DNA of 64,000 nt from Alicycliphilus denitrificans K601 (GTDB taxonomy: Bacteria > Pseudomonadota > Gammaproteobacteria > Burkholderiales > Burkholderiaceae_C), in the NCBI RefSeq assembly GCF_000204645.1, contig NC_015422.1:682001-746000 (forward strand). The letters run 5' to 3'. The notes below the pieces were generated by a model. It did not search any database. It was not told where the DNA came from and saw only the letters and a program-made list of their open reading frames with translations. This document shows, one piece after another, positions 42,973 to 52,605 of the stretch. A program made the translations under genes and the position numbers. Each line of letters opens with the position of its first letter. Within the stretch, counting starts at the first letter, position 1.

Positions 42973-44119
42973 GGCGGACCGCGTTCGCGTCGTGCATGTG
43001 GTGCACAGCTTCGGCGTAGGCGGGCTGGAGAACGTCATCGTGCAACTCATCAACCGCTTGCCGCCCGCTCGCTTCGAGCACGTGGTGCTGGCACTGACCA
43101 CCGTGAGCGAATTCCGCCAGCGCATCGCCCGCCCCGATGTGCGCTTCATCGCGCTGCACAAGCCTCCTGGCCATGCCGTGCCCCTGTACCCCCGGCTGTA
43201 CCGCCTGTTGCGCGAGCTGCGGCCCCATGTGCTGCACACCTGCAACTTGGCAGCGCTGGAGGTGGTACCGCTGGCGTGGCTGGCACGTGTGCCGCTGCGT
43301 GTGCACGCCGAGCATGGCTGGGACGCGCACGACCCCCAGGGCCGCAATCCGCGCTATCAGCGCCTGCGCCGCCTGTACCGGCCCTTCGTGAATCATTACG
43401 TGGCCGTTTCGCGCGATCTGGACGACTACCTTGGCCGTGCGGTGGGTGTGCCGGCGCGGCGGCGCCACCTCATTGCCAACGGAGTGGACACCGACGCCTT
43501 TGCACCGGCGCATGGCATGCCTCGCGCGGTATCGGGCTGCCCCTTCGAGCCAGGCAGGCACTGGCTGGTGGGAACGGTGGGCCGTCTGCAGACCGTAAAG
43601 AACCAGCCCCTATTGGCGCGCGCTTTCGTGCGTGCCTTGCAAGACAATCCCGCCATGCGCGATACCGCGCGCTTGGTCATCGTCGGTGAAGGCCCGCTGC
43701 GCACCGAGGTCGAGCGCGTGCTCGCCGAGGCTGGCATGAGTGACCTGGCCTGGCTGCCGGGCGCCCGGGCCGACGTGGCCGACGTACTGCGCTCGTTCGA
43801 CCTGTTCGTTCTGCCTTCGCAGACCGAAGGCACCTCGTGCACGCTGCAGGAGGCCATGGCCAGCGGCCTGCCCGTGGTGGCCACCGCAGTGGGCGGCACG
43901 CCCGACCTCGTGCAGGAGGGCGTCACGGGGCACCTGGTGCCGTCCGACGACGAGCAGGCGCTGGCCGACGCCATGGCGCGCGCCTTCAGCGATCCTGGCG
44001 CGGCCGTCCGCCAGGGCCAGGCTGGCCGCGAACATGCGCTGCGCCGCTTCGCCATGGGCACCATGGTGCGGCAATACCAACAACTGTTCGATCCCCAGGT
44101 GGGTCGGGCTACCGTCTGA
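42965..44119 (+). CDS. Glycosyltransferase (XrtA-associated, TIGR03088/stp2 type)
   Basis: This 384-residue GT4 enzyme has an N-terminal VVHVVHSFGVGGLENVIVQL and a C-terminal donor-binding domain with VGTVGRLQTVKNQPLLARAF, VIVGEGPLR and LPSQTEGTSCTLQEAMASGL (EX7E motif). The first motif is characteristic of the TIGR03088 group next to exosortase A. It overlaps the amidotransferase by 8 bp and precedes the next glycosyltransferase by one base, so it is fully within the operon. Confidence 0.93.
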   Translation: MAEADRVRVVHVVHSFGVGGLENVIVQLINRLPPARFEHVVLALTTVSEFRQRIARPDVRFIALHKPPGHAVPLYPRLYRLLRELRPHVLHTCNLAALEVVPLAWLARVPLRVHAEHGWDAHDPQGRNPRYQRLRRLYRPFVNHYVAVSRDLDDYLGRAVGVPARRRHLIANGVDTDAFAPAHGMPRAVSGCPFEPGRHWLVGTVGRLQTVKNQPLLARAFVRALQDNPAMRDTARLVIVGEGPLRTEVERVLAEAGMSDLAWLPGARADVADVLRSFDLFVLPSQTEGTSCTLQEAMASGLPVVATAVGGTPDLVQEGVTGHLVPSDDEQALADAMARAFSDPGAAVRQGQAGREHALRRFAMGTMVRQYQQLFDPQVGRATV

Positions 44120-44120
44120 C

Positions 44121-45275
44121 ATGCGTATCCTCTACCACCATCGCACAGCCTCGAAAGATGGGCAGGCTGTGCATATCGAAGAAATGATCGACGCCATGCG
44201 CGCCCTGGGGCACGAGGTGCGCGTCGTCGCCCCTCTGGCCGATCAGGACGATGGTCGTATGGGCGGTGGTGTGGGCTGGGTGCATCACCTCAAGGCCGTA
44301 TTGCCCAAGGCCATGTATGAATTCATGGAACTGGCCTATAGCCTGGTGGCCTATCGCAAGCTGATGGCCACAGCACGCGAATTCAAGCCCGACCTCATCT
44401 ACGAGCGCTACAACCTGTTCCTGCTGGCCGGTCTCATGGTCAAGCGCCGCCTGGACGTGCCTCTGTTACTGGAAGTGAATGCGCCATTGGTGTTCGAGCG
44501 CTCGCAGCACAGCGGTGGCTTGGCCTTGCGCACCTTGGCCCGCTGGGCCGAGGGCAAGGCCTGGCGTGGGGCTGATGCCGTGCTGCCCGTCACTGCCGTG
44601 CTGGCTGCCCATGTGCGCGACTATGGCGTGCCGGCCGAGCGGATCCATGTCATCCCCAATGGCATCAACCGCGCCCACTTCGCCCATGCCCCAAGTCCGG
44701 CCGAGGCTAAAGCCAGCCTTGGCTTGCAGGGCAGGGTTGTGCTGGGCTTTACCGGATTCGTGCGTGACTGGCATGGTGTCGATCGCATCATTGATTGGAT
44801 GGCCGGCACAGATGCACCCACTGACACCCATCTGTTAGTGGTGGGGGACGGTCCGGTACGCACCGAACTGCAGGCCCAGGCCTGCCGTCTGGGACTGGGA
44901 GAACGAGTCACCTTCACCGGCGTGATCCACCGTGACCAAGTGCCCGCTTACGTGGCTGCCTTCGACGTGGCTTTGCAACCCGCCGTCACGCCCTATGCTT
45001 CGCCGCTCAAGCTCATGGAATATCTGGTGCTGGGTAAGGCCGTTATCGCTCCGGCCACGCCCAACCTGCAAGAGGTGCTGGCCGATGGTCTCAATGCGCT
45101 GCTGTTCGATGAAGCACAGCCCGGCGCACTGGAGCATGTCCTGCAGCGCGTGTGCAGCGACAGCGTGTTACGCGGGCGTCTGGCCCAAGGGGCGGCGGAC
45201 ACTATCGACCGGCTGGAACTGACCTGGCTGGGTAATGCGCGCAGGGCTCTGAGCCTGGTACAAGCGAGGGGGTGA
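44121..45275 (+). CDS. Glycosyltransferase (XrtA-associated, TIGR04063 type)
   Basis: This 384-residue GT4 glycosyltransferase starts MRILYHHRTASKDGQAVHIE, a signature of exosortase A-associated members. It continues with LIYERYNLFLLAG, VIPNGINRAHF and the donor motif FDVALQPAVTPYASPLKLMEYLV. The acceptor is unknown. It overlaps the next glycosyltransferase gene by one base (TGATG). Confidence 0.93.
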   Translation: MRILYHHRTASKDGQAVHIEEMIDAMRALGHEVRVVAPLADQDDGRMGGGVGWVHHLKAVLPKAMYEFMELAYSLVAYRKLMATAREFKPDLIYERYNLFLLAGLMVKRRLDVPLLLEVNAPLVFERSQHSGGLALRTLARWAEGKAWRGADAVLPVTAVLAAHVRDYGVPAERIHVIPNGINRAHFAHAPSPAEAKASLGLQGRVVLGFTGFVRDWHGVDRIIDWMAGTDAPTDTHLLVVGDGPVRTELQAQACRLGLGERVTFTGVIHRDQVPAYVAAFDVALQPAVTPYASPLKLMEYLVLGKAVIAPATPNLQEVLADGLNALLFDEAQPGALEHVLQRVCSDSVLRGRLAQGAADTIDRLELTWLGNARRALSLVQARG

Positions 45276-46456
45276 TGAAAATTCTGCTGTTCTCCAGCCT
45301 TTACCCCAGTGCGGTGCGCCCCATCCATGGCATCTTCGTGGAGACGCGCTTGCGCGAACTGCTCAAGACGGGCGAGGTGCAGGCCAAGGTGGTGGCGCCC
45401 GTGCCGTGGTTTCCTTTCAAGGGCAAGCGCTTTGGCGCATACGCGCGGTTCGCCGCCACGCCGCACATGGAGCAGCGCAACGGTGTCGAGGTGCATCACC
45501 CGCGTTATCTGCTGCTGCCCAAGGTGGGCATGAATCTCGCGCCTTATGCCATGGCGCTGGGGGCCTTGCCCGCCATCCGCCGGTTGCAGCGCCGGGGTTT
45601 CGACTTCGACCTCATTGATGCCCACTACTACTACCCCGACGGCGTGGCCGCCGCGCTGTTGGCCAAATGGCTTAACAAGCCGTTTGTGGTGACGGCTCGC
45701 GGCTCCGACCTGAACCTCATCGCGCAGTACTCTTTTCCGCGCAAGCTGATCCTGCAGGCGGCTGAGCAGGCCAGCGCTTCGATTGGCGTGAGCCAGGCGC
45801 TCATGGACCGTTTGGCAGAACTGGGGGCCGATCGCTCCAAGCTCAACATCTTGCGCAACGGTGTGGACCTGGAGCGTTTCGTGCCCGAAGACCGTGCCGA
45901 AGCCCGCCAGCGCCTGGGCTTGCCGGTACCGGGACGCTACTTGCTCTCGGTTGGGAACCTGGTCGAGCTCAAGGGCCACCACATCGCCATCGAGGCACTG
46001 TCTCACTTGCCTGAAGTCACGCTGCTGATCGCAGGCGCCGGTCCGGAAGAGGGCTCCTTGAAAGTCTTGGCCGAGCGCATGGGCGTGGCTGAGCGTGTGT
46101 GCTGGGCTGGCGTGGTACCCCAGGCTGAACTGAAGTGGTGGTACAGCGCGGCCGATGCCCTGGCCCTGTGCAGCAGCCGCGAGGGCTGGGCCAACGTGCT
46201 GCTGGAGGCCATGGCCTGCGGTACGCCGGTGGTGGCGACCGATATTTGTGGTACGCCCGAGGTGGTGAGTAGGCCAGCGGCCGGTGTGCTCATGGCCCGC
46301 CGCGATGCACGGGCCCTGGTCACGGCCTGGCTCGACCTGCACAGCCAATTGCCAACGCGAGAAGAAACCCGAGCCTACGCGCAGACCTTCTCCTGGGATG
46401 CAACGACGCAGGGGCAACTACAACTGTTTCGAAGGATCGCTGATGCCCGGCGCTGA
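45275..46456 (+). CDS. Glycosyltransferase, family 4
   Basis: This 393-residue GT4 enzyme has N-terminal KILLFSSLYPSAVRPIHGIF, DLIDAHYYYPDGVAAALLA and TARGSDLNLI for acceptor binding, and a C-terminal SVGNLVELKGHH, CSSREGWANVLLEAMACGTP (EX7E) and PEVVSRPAAGV. This type is often called exosortase A-associated hexosyltransferase, although its primary family is general. The ATG at 45275 overlaps the previous stop; a GTG one codon earlier is possible. It overlaps the next gene by 14 bp. Confidence 0.92.
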   Translation: MKILLFSSLYPSAVRPIHGIFVETRLRELLKTGEVQAKVVAPVPWFPFKGKRFGAYARFAATPHMEQRNGVEVHHPRYLLLPKVGMNLAPYAMALGALPAIRRLQRRGFDFDLIDAHYYYPDGVAAALLAKWLNKPFVVTARGSDLNLIAQYSFPRKLILQAAEQASASIGVSQALMDRLAELGADRSKLNILRNGVDLERFVPEDRAEARQRLGLPVPGRYLLSVGNLVELKGHHIAIEALSHLPEVTLLIAGAGPEEGSLKVLAERMGVAERVCWAGVVPQAELKWWYSAADALALCSSREGWANVLLEAMACGTPVVATDICGTPEVVSRPAAGVLMARRDARALVTAWLDLHSQLPTREETRAYAQTFSWDATTQGQLQLFRRIADARR

Positions 46457-48065
46457 TTGGCGTCCCATCGATCGGCAAGAGCGCCTGCTGGCCTGGGCTT
46501 TGGTGCTGGCGTGCGTGGTGCTGCTGTTCGTGCAGGCACCGCACGGCGGGGCCTTTTACTGGAGTGACTCGCCACGCCACGCCCTCAATGGCGTATTTGT
46601 CATGGACCTCGTCAAGGCCATGCCCTTGGATGACCCCACCGGCTATGCCTACCGCTATTACGCTCAGTACCCCGCGCTCACCATCCTGCTCTATCCGCCG
46701 CTGTTCTATGCGATCAGCGCGCCGTTCTATGCCGTATTTGGGGTGTCGCAAGAAACGGCGCTGCTGGTGGTGGCCCTGCACTACGTCGCGCTGGGCCTGG
46801 GCTGCTGGCGCTTGGCTCGCTACTGGCTGCCTGCGGTGCCGTCGCTGGCCTTTGCCGCGCTGGTGCTGTGGCTGCCTGAGGTGGCGTTCTGGGGCCGACA
46901 GGTAATGCTGGAGGTGCCTGCATTTGCATTTCTAGCCTGGAGCGCAGTGGCCGTGATGGCCTACCTGAGTGGCGGTCACGTGAAGTGGCTGTACCTGGGG
47001 GTGGCGTTGCTGGTGCTGGGCATGTACACCAAGATCAGCGTGGGCTACATGGGCGTGGTTTACGCCATCTTGGTACTGCAGCGCGACGGCTGGGCGGCGA
47101 TGCGCAACCGCCATCACTGGTGGGTGGCGGTCTTGGCCATTGTCGGATTGCTGCCCCTGGCGGTACTCACGCTCAAGTTCGGCCAGGCCAATGTGCAATC
47201 GGTCGCCGGCGTGGCCGATGCCGTGGCCTCGCGCGCCAGTTGGCGGGGGTGGGTGTGGTATCTGCAGCAGATTCCCTCGCAGGTGGGTTGGCCGCTGACA
47301 GTGTTGGGCCTGGCTGGTGCGGCCATGGCTGCGTGGCGGCGCACGCCCGGTTTGGGCTTCTGGTGGGCTGGCTTTGCCTTGGGCTACTTGTTTTTCTCGT
47401 CCATTGATCTGAAGGAGGCACGCCATAGCGTCTTCCTGCTGCCCACGGTAGTTTTCTTCGCCGTGCTCTTGCTGTACACGCTGCTTCCTCCGCCCCGCCT
47501 GGGGCGTTGGTCGGTGGCTGCACTGGCCCTGCTGGTGCTTGCCACTGCCGGCTTGACCGCGTGGACGCGCCCCGTGTTCTACGTGCAGGGTTATGCGCAG
47601 GCTGCCGCCGAGGTGGCACGCCTAGCGCCGCACGACAGCACGGTCCTGTTCTCAGGCTATCGCGATGGCTCGTTCGTGTTCAACATGCGGGCACGGGAAG
47701 ATCGGCGTGACCTGCACGTGATGCGGGCCGACAAGCTGCTGCTTGGCGTGGCCGTGCGGCGGGAGTTGGGCGTCGAGCAGAAGGGCCTCACCGAGGCCGA
47801 GATTGCCGATGCTATCAACGCCAACGGTGTTCACTATGTGGTGATGCAGCCTGGCTTCTGGACCGACCTAGAGGCCATGCAGCGCTTCGAGCGCGTGATG
47901 GCCAGCGGCCAGTTTGAGCAGGTGGCTCGCATCGCCACTCCGGCCAACTATCCGGCGCACGAGACACAACTGGTGGTTTATCGCAACAAGGGGCAGGTGG
48001 CGCCTCGGCGGTCGGGAACGGACATCGAGCTCAAGATCATCAACCGGCGCATCAGTGCTGATTGA
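46443..48065 (+). CDS. Polytopic membrane glycosyltransferase (GT39/ArnT-like)
   Basis: This 540-residue inner-membrane protein has about ten transmembrane helices, starting with LLAWALVLACVVLLFVQAP. The first periplasmic loop has WSDSPRHALNGVFVMDL, where an acidic residue after the first helix is the catalytic base in GT-C enzymes. It ends with a periplasmic domain of about 120 residues. Such enzymes use polyprenyl-phosphate sugars to modify glycans or proteins. The specific donor is unknown. It is the last enzyme before the small membrane gene and O-ligase. Confidence 0.85.
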   Translation: MPGADWRPIDRQERLLAWALVLACVVLLFVQAPHGGAFYWSDSPRHALNGVFVMDLVKAMPLDDPTGYAYRYYAQYPALTILLYPPLFYAISAPFYAVFGVSQETALLVVALHYVALGLGCWRLARYWLPAVPSLAFAALVLWLPEVAFWGRQVMLEVPAFAFLAWSAVAVMAYLSGGHVKWLYLGVALLVLGMYTKISVGYMGVVYAILVLQRDGWAAMRNRHHWWVAVLAIVGLLPLAVLTLKFGQANVQSVAGVADAVASRASWRGWVWYLQQIPSQVGWPLTVLGLAGAAMAAWRRTPGLGFWWAGFALGYLFFSSIDLKEARHSVFLLPTVVFFAVLLLYTLLPPPRLGRWSVAALALLVLATAGLTAWTRPVFYVQGYAQAAAEVARLAPHDSTVLFSGYRDGSFVFNMRAREDRRDLHVMRADKLLLGVAVRRELGVEQKGLTEAEIADAINANGVHYVVMQPGFWTDLEAMQRFERVMASGQFEQVARIATPANYPAHETQLVVYRNKGQVAPRRSGTDIELKIINRRISAD

Positions 48066-48089
48066 AAGCATGCAAAGGGGAAGACAGCG

Positions 48090-48221
48090 ATGGAAGCACT
48101 CATTCTGGTGATCGACATGGGCCTCATGCTGTACCTGTGCTGGCGCCTGTTTCGCGGCCGGGATGGCCGGGAGGTCGATCTGGGCTATCTGCGATATGAC
48201 AAGACCGATACATCGCGTTGA
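48090..48221 (+). CDS. Small membrane protein, 43 residues
   Basis: ATG 48090 has AAAGGGGAAG as ribosome binding site. The product MEALILVIDMGLMLYLCWRL continues FRGRDGREVDLGYLRYDKTD and ends SR: one hydrophobic helix followed by a charged cytoplasmic tail. It fills most of the 190-bp gap between the GT39-like gene and the O-ligase, on the same strand. Size and position suggest a subunit or regulator of the ligase or export complex, but no family is known to me. Confidence 0.6.
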   Translation: MEALILVIDMGLMLYLCWRLFRGRDGREVDLGYLRYDKTDTSR

Positions 48222-48255
48222 GTCGTCGCCATTTCCTCACCGATAGAACAACGAC

Positions 48256-49587
48256 ATGCGTGATCTGGCTTTTGCCCTGATGCTGCTCGCCGCGCTACCC
48301 TTGGCGCTGGCGCGGCCCTTCAACGCCTATCTGCTGTGGGGGTGGACCGGAATGCTGGCGCCCACCACGTATTTCTATGGCTTCATGGTGGGGGCACGGG
48401 TGAATTTCGTGTTTGCCATGCTTACCTTGGTGCTGCTGGTCTTTGGGCGGGTGTCATGGCGCAATTACCAGGGCAACGTCGTGGCCTGGCTGTACCTGCT
48501 GCTGGCTATCCATGCCACTTTCGCGTTCTGGTTTGCCTATGCCGGCAACCCTTATGACGAACAGTACTACGAGATCCTGCTCAAGGGACTGCTGTTCGCC
48601 GTGGTCATGCCCTTCTTCGTGCGCGAGCGCGTGCATTTCCATGCCGTGCTTATCGTCATTGCCCTGGGCCTGGGGATTCATGGTGTACTCAATGGCCTCA
48701 AGACCATCGCCTCGGGTGGCGGGCACCTCATGCTGGGCCCCGAGGGCACCATGCTGGCCGACCGCAACCACCTCTCCACAGCGCTGGCCCTGGTGCTTCC
48801 GGTGCTTTTGTACCTGCAGACCTATGCCACCAACCGCCTCGTCCGCCTGGGCTATCTGGGTGCTTTTTGCGTGGTGGTTCTGGCCATTTTGGGTGGCGGC
48901 TCGCGTGCTGGTTTCGTTGCGGTGTCGGTGGTGGGCATGTGGCTCATTTTCACGACCAGGCGCAAGGGCTTGGCCGTTGTCCTGGTGGTCGCCGCTGTGG
49001 TGGGTTTTCTGGCCTTTGCTCCCGAAGACATCACCGAGCGCATGTCCACCATCACGGAGGCGGAAGACGATAACTCCTTCATGGGCCGGGTGTTTGCCTG
49101 GAGGGTCAGTTCGGCCATTGCGTTGGCCAATCCAATCTTTGGTGGTGGCTTCCATGCCGTGCAGGTCCAGTCGATCTGGGACAACTTCAAGGCGTCCTCG
49201 GGCTTGCTGGGTTTTCTGCATCTGCCCGTGCCGGAGTTCTCGGCCAAGGCAGCCCACAGCATCTATTTCGAGGTGATGGGCGATCTGGGCTTTGTGGGAC
49301 TGGGCCTGTTTTTGTTTATTCTGGCAAGGGCACTCTGGTGCCGGCGGGTCATCAAACGCGCGACGGCCCGGCTCGGCTCGCCATACCAATGGGCGCGCGA
49401 CATGGCCGATATGCTCATGCTGGCCGTGCTGGCCTATATGGTGGGTGGCGCGGCCGTGAGTCTGGGCTACTTCGAGGTGATCTATATGGTCGTAATGCTC
49501 ATGGAACTGCTGCGCATCCACGTGGTGCGTGCACTGGCCGATCCCATGCGGCGGGAGATGGCATCGGGGGCAGGAGGGAAGGCGTGA
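48256..49587 (+). CDS. O-antigen ligase/polymerase-like protein (XrtA-associated)
   Basis: This 443-residue inner-membrane protein has about eleven transmembrane helices and the Wzy_C-type periplasmic loop, with AFAPEDITERMSTITEAEDD and SAKAAHSIYFEVMGDLGFVG. The latter, containing the H-S-Y/F-E motif, is conserved in the TIGR03097 exosortase A-associated ligases. It may polymerise the exopolysaccharide or glycosylate proteins. It overlaps the deacetylase start (GTGA). Confidence 0.92.
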   Translation: MRDLAFALMLLAALPLALARPFNAYLLWGWTGMLAPTTYFYGFMVGARVNFVFAMLTLVLLVFGRVSWRNYQGNVVAWLYLLLAIHATFAFWFAYAGNPYDEQYYEILLKGLLFAVVMPFFVRERVHFHAVLIVIALGLGIHGVLNGLKTIASGGGHLMLGPEGTMLADRNHLSTALALVLPVLLYLQTYATNRLVRLGYLGAFCVVVLAILGGGSRAGFVAVSVVGMWLIFTTRRKGLAVVLVVAAVVGFLAFAPEDITERMSTITEAEDDNSFMGRVFAWRVSSAIALANPIFGGGFHAVQVQSIWDNFKASSGLLGFLHLPVPEFSAKAAHSIYFEVMGDLGFVGLGLFLFILARALWCRRVIKRATARLGSPYQWARDMADMLMLAVLAYMVGGAAVSLGYFEVIYMVVMLMELLRIHVVRALADPMRREMASGAGGKA

Positions 49588-50546
49588 TTTCGAGGCTGGT
49601 ACTGCAATCCTTGTCCAAGGACAAACTGTCGGTCCTTCTGTTCCACAAGGTGCCGCAGCAGTGCGACCCGCTGGTGCCTGCCGATGTGAACATGGCCCGG
49701 TTCGAGCATTTGCTGGACTACACGTTTTCCCAGTTGCAAGTGCTTCCGTTGGAGGAGGCCGTTGGCCGCCTGCAGACAGGCCGCCTGCCAAGGCGTGCGG
49801 CCTGCATCACCTTCGATGACGGCTATCCCGACTGGCTGGCGGGTGTGGCGCCTGCACTGCGCAGGCGTAACCTGCACGCCACCTTTTTCATCACCTCGGG
49901 CCAATTTGACGGTGTCCCCCTGTGGCACGAACGCATCCTGGCGGCGCTGCGCCGCCTGCCGGGACCATGGCTGGACCTCGGCATTCCCTTTTTGCCGGCG
50001 CAGCCTGTGGTCACTATGGATGATCGGCGGCGCCAGGTGCAGCGGCTGGAGCAGGAGTTGAAATACCTTACGCTCCATCGGCGTGAGCAGATACTGCAGC
50101 AGTTGGAGGCTGCGGCAGGTGTGCAAGCAGCCGACGTTCCGGTGATGAGCGAGAACCAACTGCGCGATTTGCACAGCCAGGGCTTTGGTATTGGTGCCCA
50201 CACTGCCTTGCACCCCATCCTGGACTACTGCAATGCCGAGGAAGCCGAGCGTGAGATTGGCGGCGCCCGTGAACACCTGCAAGCCATAGTGGGCGGGCCG
50301 GTGAATGGCTTTGCCTACCCCAATGGCCGTCCCTATGCCGATTTCTCCCGCCTGCACGTGGATGCCGTGAGGCATGCTGGCTACCGTTACGCTGTCACCA
50401 CCCATTGGGGGGTGGCTGACGCGTGCACGTCGCCGTTCCAGATTCCGCGCTTCACTCCGTGGGCCGAGCGCGATTGGCACGTGACCTATCAACTGGTGCG
50501 CAACCTGATGACGGAACCGATGCAGGTGCCAGAGGCGGCTGTATGA
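49584..50546 (+). CDS. Polysaccharide deacetylase (second)
   Basis: This 320-residue NodB-fold protein has SVLLFHKVP, CITFDDGYPDWLAGV (catalytic Asp pair), FGIGAHTALHPIL (metal His) and GFAYPNGRPYADF. It has no signal peptide; the N-terminus is short. The GTG start at 49584 has AGGAGGGAAGG upstream and overlaps the ligase stop. It is one of three deacetylases in the cluster and presumably acts on a different acetyl group or lipid-linked unit. Confidence 0.9.
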   Translation: MISRLVLQSLSKDKLSVLLFHKVPQQCDPLVPADVNMARFEHLLDYTFSQLQVLPLEEAVGRLQTGRLPRRAACITFDDGYPDWLAGVAPALRRRNLHATFFITSGQFDGVPLWHERILAALRRLPGPWLDLGIPFLPAQPVVTMDDRRRQVQRLEQELKYLTLHRREQILQQLEAAAGVQAADVPVMSENQLRDLHSQGFGIGAHTALHPILDYCNAEEAEREIGGAREHLQAIVGGPVNGFAYPNGRPYADFSRLHVDAVRHAGYRYAVTTHWGVADACTSPFQIPRFTPWAERDWHVTYQLVRNLMTEPMQVPEAAV

Positions 50547-51556
50547 GCATTGCCGTATCCCTGAAGGACGGTTTGCGCACAGCGCTCTATCGCTGCGGTG
50601 CATTGGGGGCGTGGCACCGCTGGCGCAATCGCCGCGTCCTCACGGTGCTCATGTTCCATCGGGTGCTGCCTTCTGATGACCCGGCTTTTGCCCTCGCCGA
50701 GAGGGAATTCACCTTTACCCTTGGCGGCTTTCGGCGCACGCTGGACTTCGTGCAGCGTCACTACAGCGTACTGGGCCTGGACGACTTGCAGGCTGCCCGC
50801 CGGGAGCAGCGGCCCTTGCCCCCCAACCCCATGCTGATCACCTTTGACGATGGCTGGCGCGACACCTTGACCCATGCAGTCCCCGAACTGGCCCGGCGTG
50901 GCCTGCCGGCGGTGCTGTTCCTGGCCAGTGAGGTTGTGGCTCTGGACAGTCCGCGCTGGTGGCAAGACGCGTTGGTGGCGGCCCTGGAAGAACCTGGGGC
51001 GTCTGCTCGGTTGTGTGCGGCCGCAGGGTGGACCGAGAAGCCGCAGGGGAGTGTCAGCCAGGCCCCGGCGGCCCATCTGGGCGCCATGCCGGAAGCCGAG
51101 CGCTGCGCGTGGTTGGAGCAGCATGCTCCAGGTGTCCTGGGCCAGGTTGCAGAGCGGCAAATGGTGACGCTGGGCGAATTGAAAGCCTTGGAAGCGGGCC
51201 GCCTCGCCATCGGAGGGCATGGTCACACGCACAGCCCCTTGACCTTGTCTCCAGATCCCGAGGCTGAGTTGCAGGCCAGCGAGCACATGCTGGGCGAACT
51301 GAACCAGCCAGTGCGAAGCATGTCGTTTCCGCACGGAGCCTGGTCCAGTACATTGGTCGCAGTGGCAAGAAAGAGCGGGTTCGAGTGGATGTTCACCAGC
51401 GATGCCGTGTTGGCAGATGTATCACGCTGGCCGAGTCCGTTGCCCGCGCTGGGGCGTATCCACGTGCCTGAGAACGCCTGGACCTGCAGGGCGGGCGATA
51501 TTGATTCTGCTCGCCTGGCCACGTTTTTGTTCTTTCGCCCATTGCAGCGCCACTGA
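50543..51556 (+). CDS. Polysaccharide deacetylase (third)
   Basis: This 337-residue NodB-fold protein has VLMFHRVLPSDDPAFALAER, MLITFDDGWRDTLTHAVPEL, IGGHGHTHSPLTL and SMSFPHGAWSSTLVAVARKS. An N-terminal stretch of about 30 residues (LYRCGALGAWHRWRNRRVLT) precedes the fold. It overlaps the previous deacetylase by four bases. The two are diverged, so tandem duplication is ancient or they were recruited separately. Confidence 0.9.
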   Translation: MSIAVSLKDGLRTALYRCGALGAWHRWRNRRVLTVLMFHRVLPSDDPAFALAEREFTFTLGGFRRTLDFVQRHYSVLGLDDLQAARREQRPLPPNPMLITFDDGWRDTLTHAVPELARRGLPAVLFLASEVVALDSPRWWQDALVAALEEPGASARLCAAAGWTEKPQGSVSQAPAAHLGAMPEAERCAWLEQHAPGVLGQVAERQMVTLGELKALEAGRLAIGGHGHTHSPLTLSPDPEAELQASEHMLGELNQPVRSMSFPHGAWSSTLVAVARKSGFEWMFTSDAVLADVSRWPSPLPALGRIHVPENAWTCRAGDIDSARLATFLFFRPLQRH

Positions 51557-51561
51557 CCCTT

Positions 51562-52605
51562 ATGCCCATGAATACCGACCGCCTGCGCATTCGGCGCAAA
51601 CCCTTCAACATGTTGACCGCGGCGGAGCGCGATGGGTGGGCACGGTTGCTCGATGAGAACTCGTCTTCGCGCTGGGCATTTCTGTCGCCTACTTATGCGG
51701 AGGCAGTGAACGCCACCGTCGATCCCGTGGATGTGCTGTTGTGCTGGCGTGACGACGAATTGGTGGGTGTAATGCCGCTGCAACGTTCGGCTGGATGGCT
51801 GGGGCGCTTGGGCCTGAGGGAGCCGGTGGGGCGCCAGATGACCGACTACTTCGGCCTCCTGGCGCGTTTCGAGGTCAGGCTGGAGTGGCAGTCATTGCTG
51901 AAGGCGGCTGGCATACCGTGTCTGTATTTCACACACCTTGACGAAAGCCAGACGGTCCATGGTCTGGCCGGAGACAGCCCGAGGAAGGGGCTGCGCACAC
52001 ATATTCATTCCGATGGCGGAGATACCTACTGGGAATTGCTGCGAGCCCGGAAAAGAAAGGTCGTTAGCGAGATAGAGCGGCGTGAGCGCAAACTGGTAAC
52101 GGAGCATGGCTCACTGACGTTCGAGATGCAATCCGCTGCGCCTGCACAGGATCTGGAACTGCTGGTGGCGCTGAAGAACGCGCAATATCTGCGTACCGGC
52201 CATGATGGCGGAGCGTTGTTGAACCCAGCCAATGTGCGGCTATTGAACCGTCTGCTGGAGTCTCGCGATCCACTCTGTCTGCCTCGGCTCAGCGTGCTGC
52301 GTTGTGGCGGGCAACTGGTTGCGGGCCATTTCGGCCTGCAGTGCGGGCCGCTGCTGCATTATTGGTTTCCTGCCTATGACAGTCGGCTTGCCGCCTATTC
52401 CCCCGGACGTGTGCTGTATCGGCACATTCTGTCGAAGGCACGGGATTACGGCATTGCCTGCATAGACCATGGTGAGGGCGATAGCGTGGCCAAGCGGGAC
52501 TTCGCCAACGATGAGCATCAGTATCTCAAAGGTTTGGTTTCAGCCAACCCTTGGGGCCAGGCGTTGGGCCTCATTCAACGGCTGCGCTGGCGTTTCGCCG
52601 CTTGA
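51562..52605 (+). CDS. GNAT-fold acyltransferase, CelD/BcsL type
   Basis: This 347-residue protein has two GNAT-like halves. RKRKVVSEIERRERKLV, then VALKNAQYLRTGHDGGALLN and YWFPAYDSRLAAYSPGRVLY are typical of the CelD/BcsL family, found in cellulose and exopolysaccharide loci. It probably transfers an acyl or aminoacyl group onto the polymer. Starts at 51562 or 51568 are possible. It is the last gene of the plus-strand run; its stop directly abuts the convergent GT2 gene. Confidence 0.85.
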   Translation: MPMNTDRLRIRRKPFNMLTAAERDGWARLLDENSSSRWAFLSPTYAEAVNATVDPVDVLLCWRDDELVGVMPLQRSAGWLGRLGLREPVGRQMTDYFGLLARFEVRLEWQSLLKAAGIPCLYFTHLDESQTVHGLAGDSPRKGLRTHIHSDGGDTYWELLRARKRKVVSEIERRERKLVTEHGSLTFEMQSAAPAQDLELLVALKNAQYLRTGHDGGALLNPANVRLLNRLLESRDPLCLPRLSVLRCGGQLVAGHFGLQCGPLLHYWFPAYDSRLAAYSPGRVLYRHILSKARDYGIACIDHGEGDSVAKRDFANDEHQYLKGLVSANPWGQALGLIQRLRWRFAA

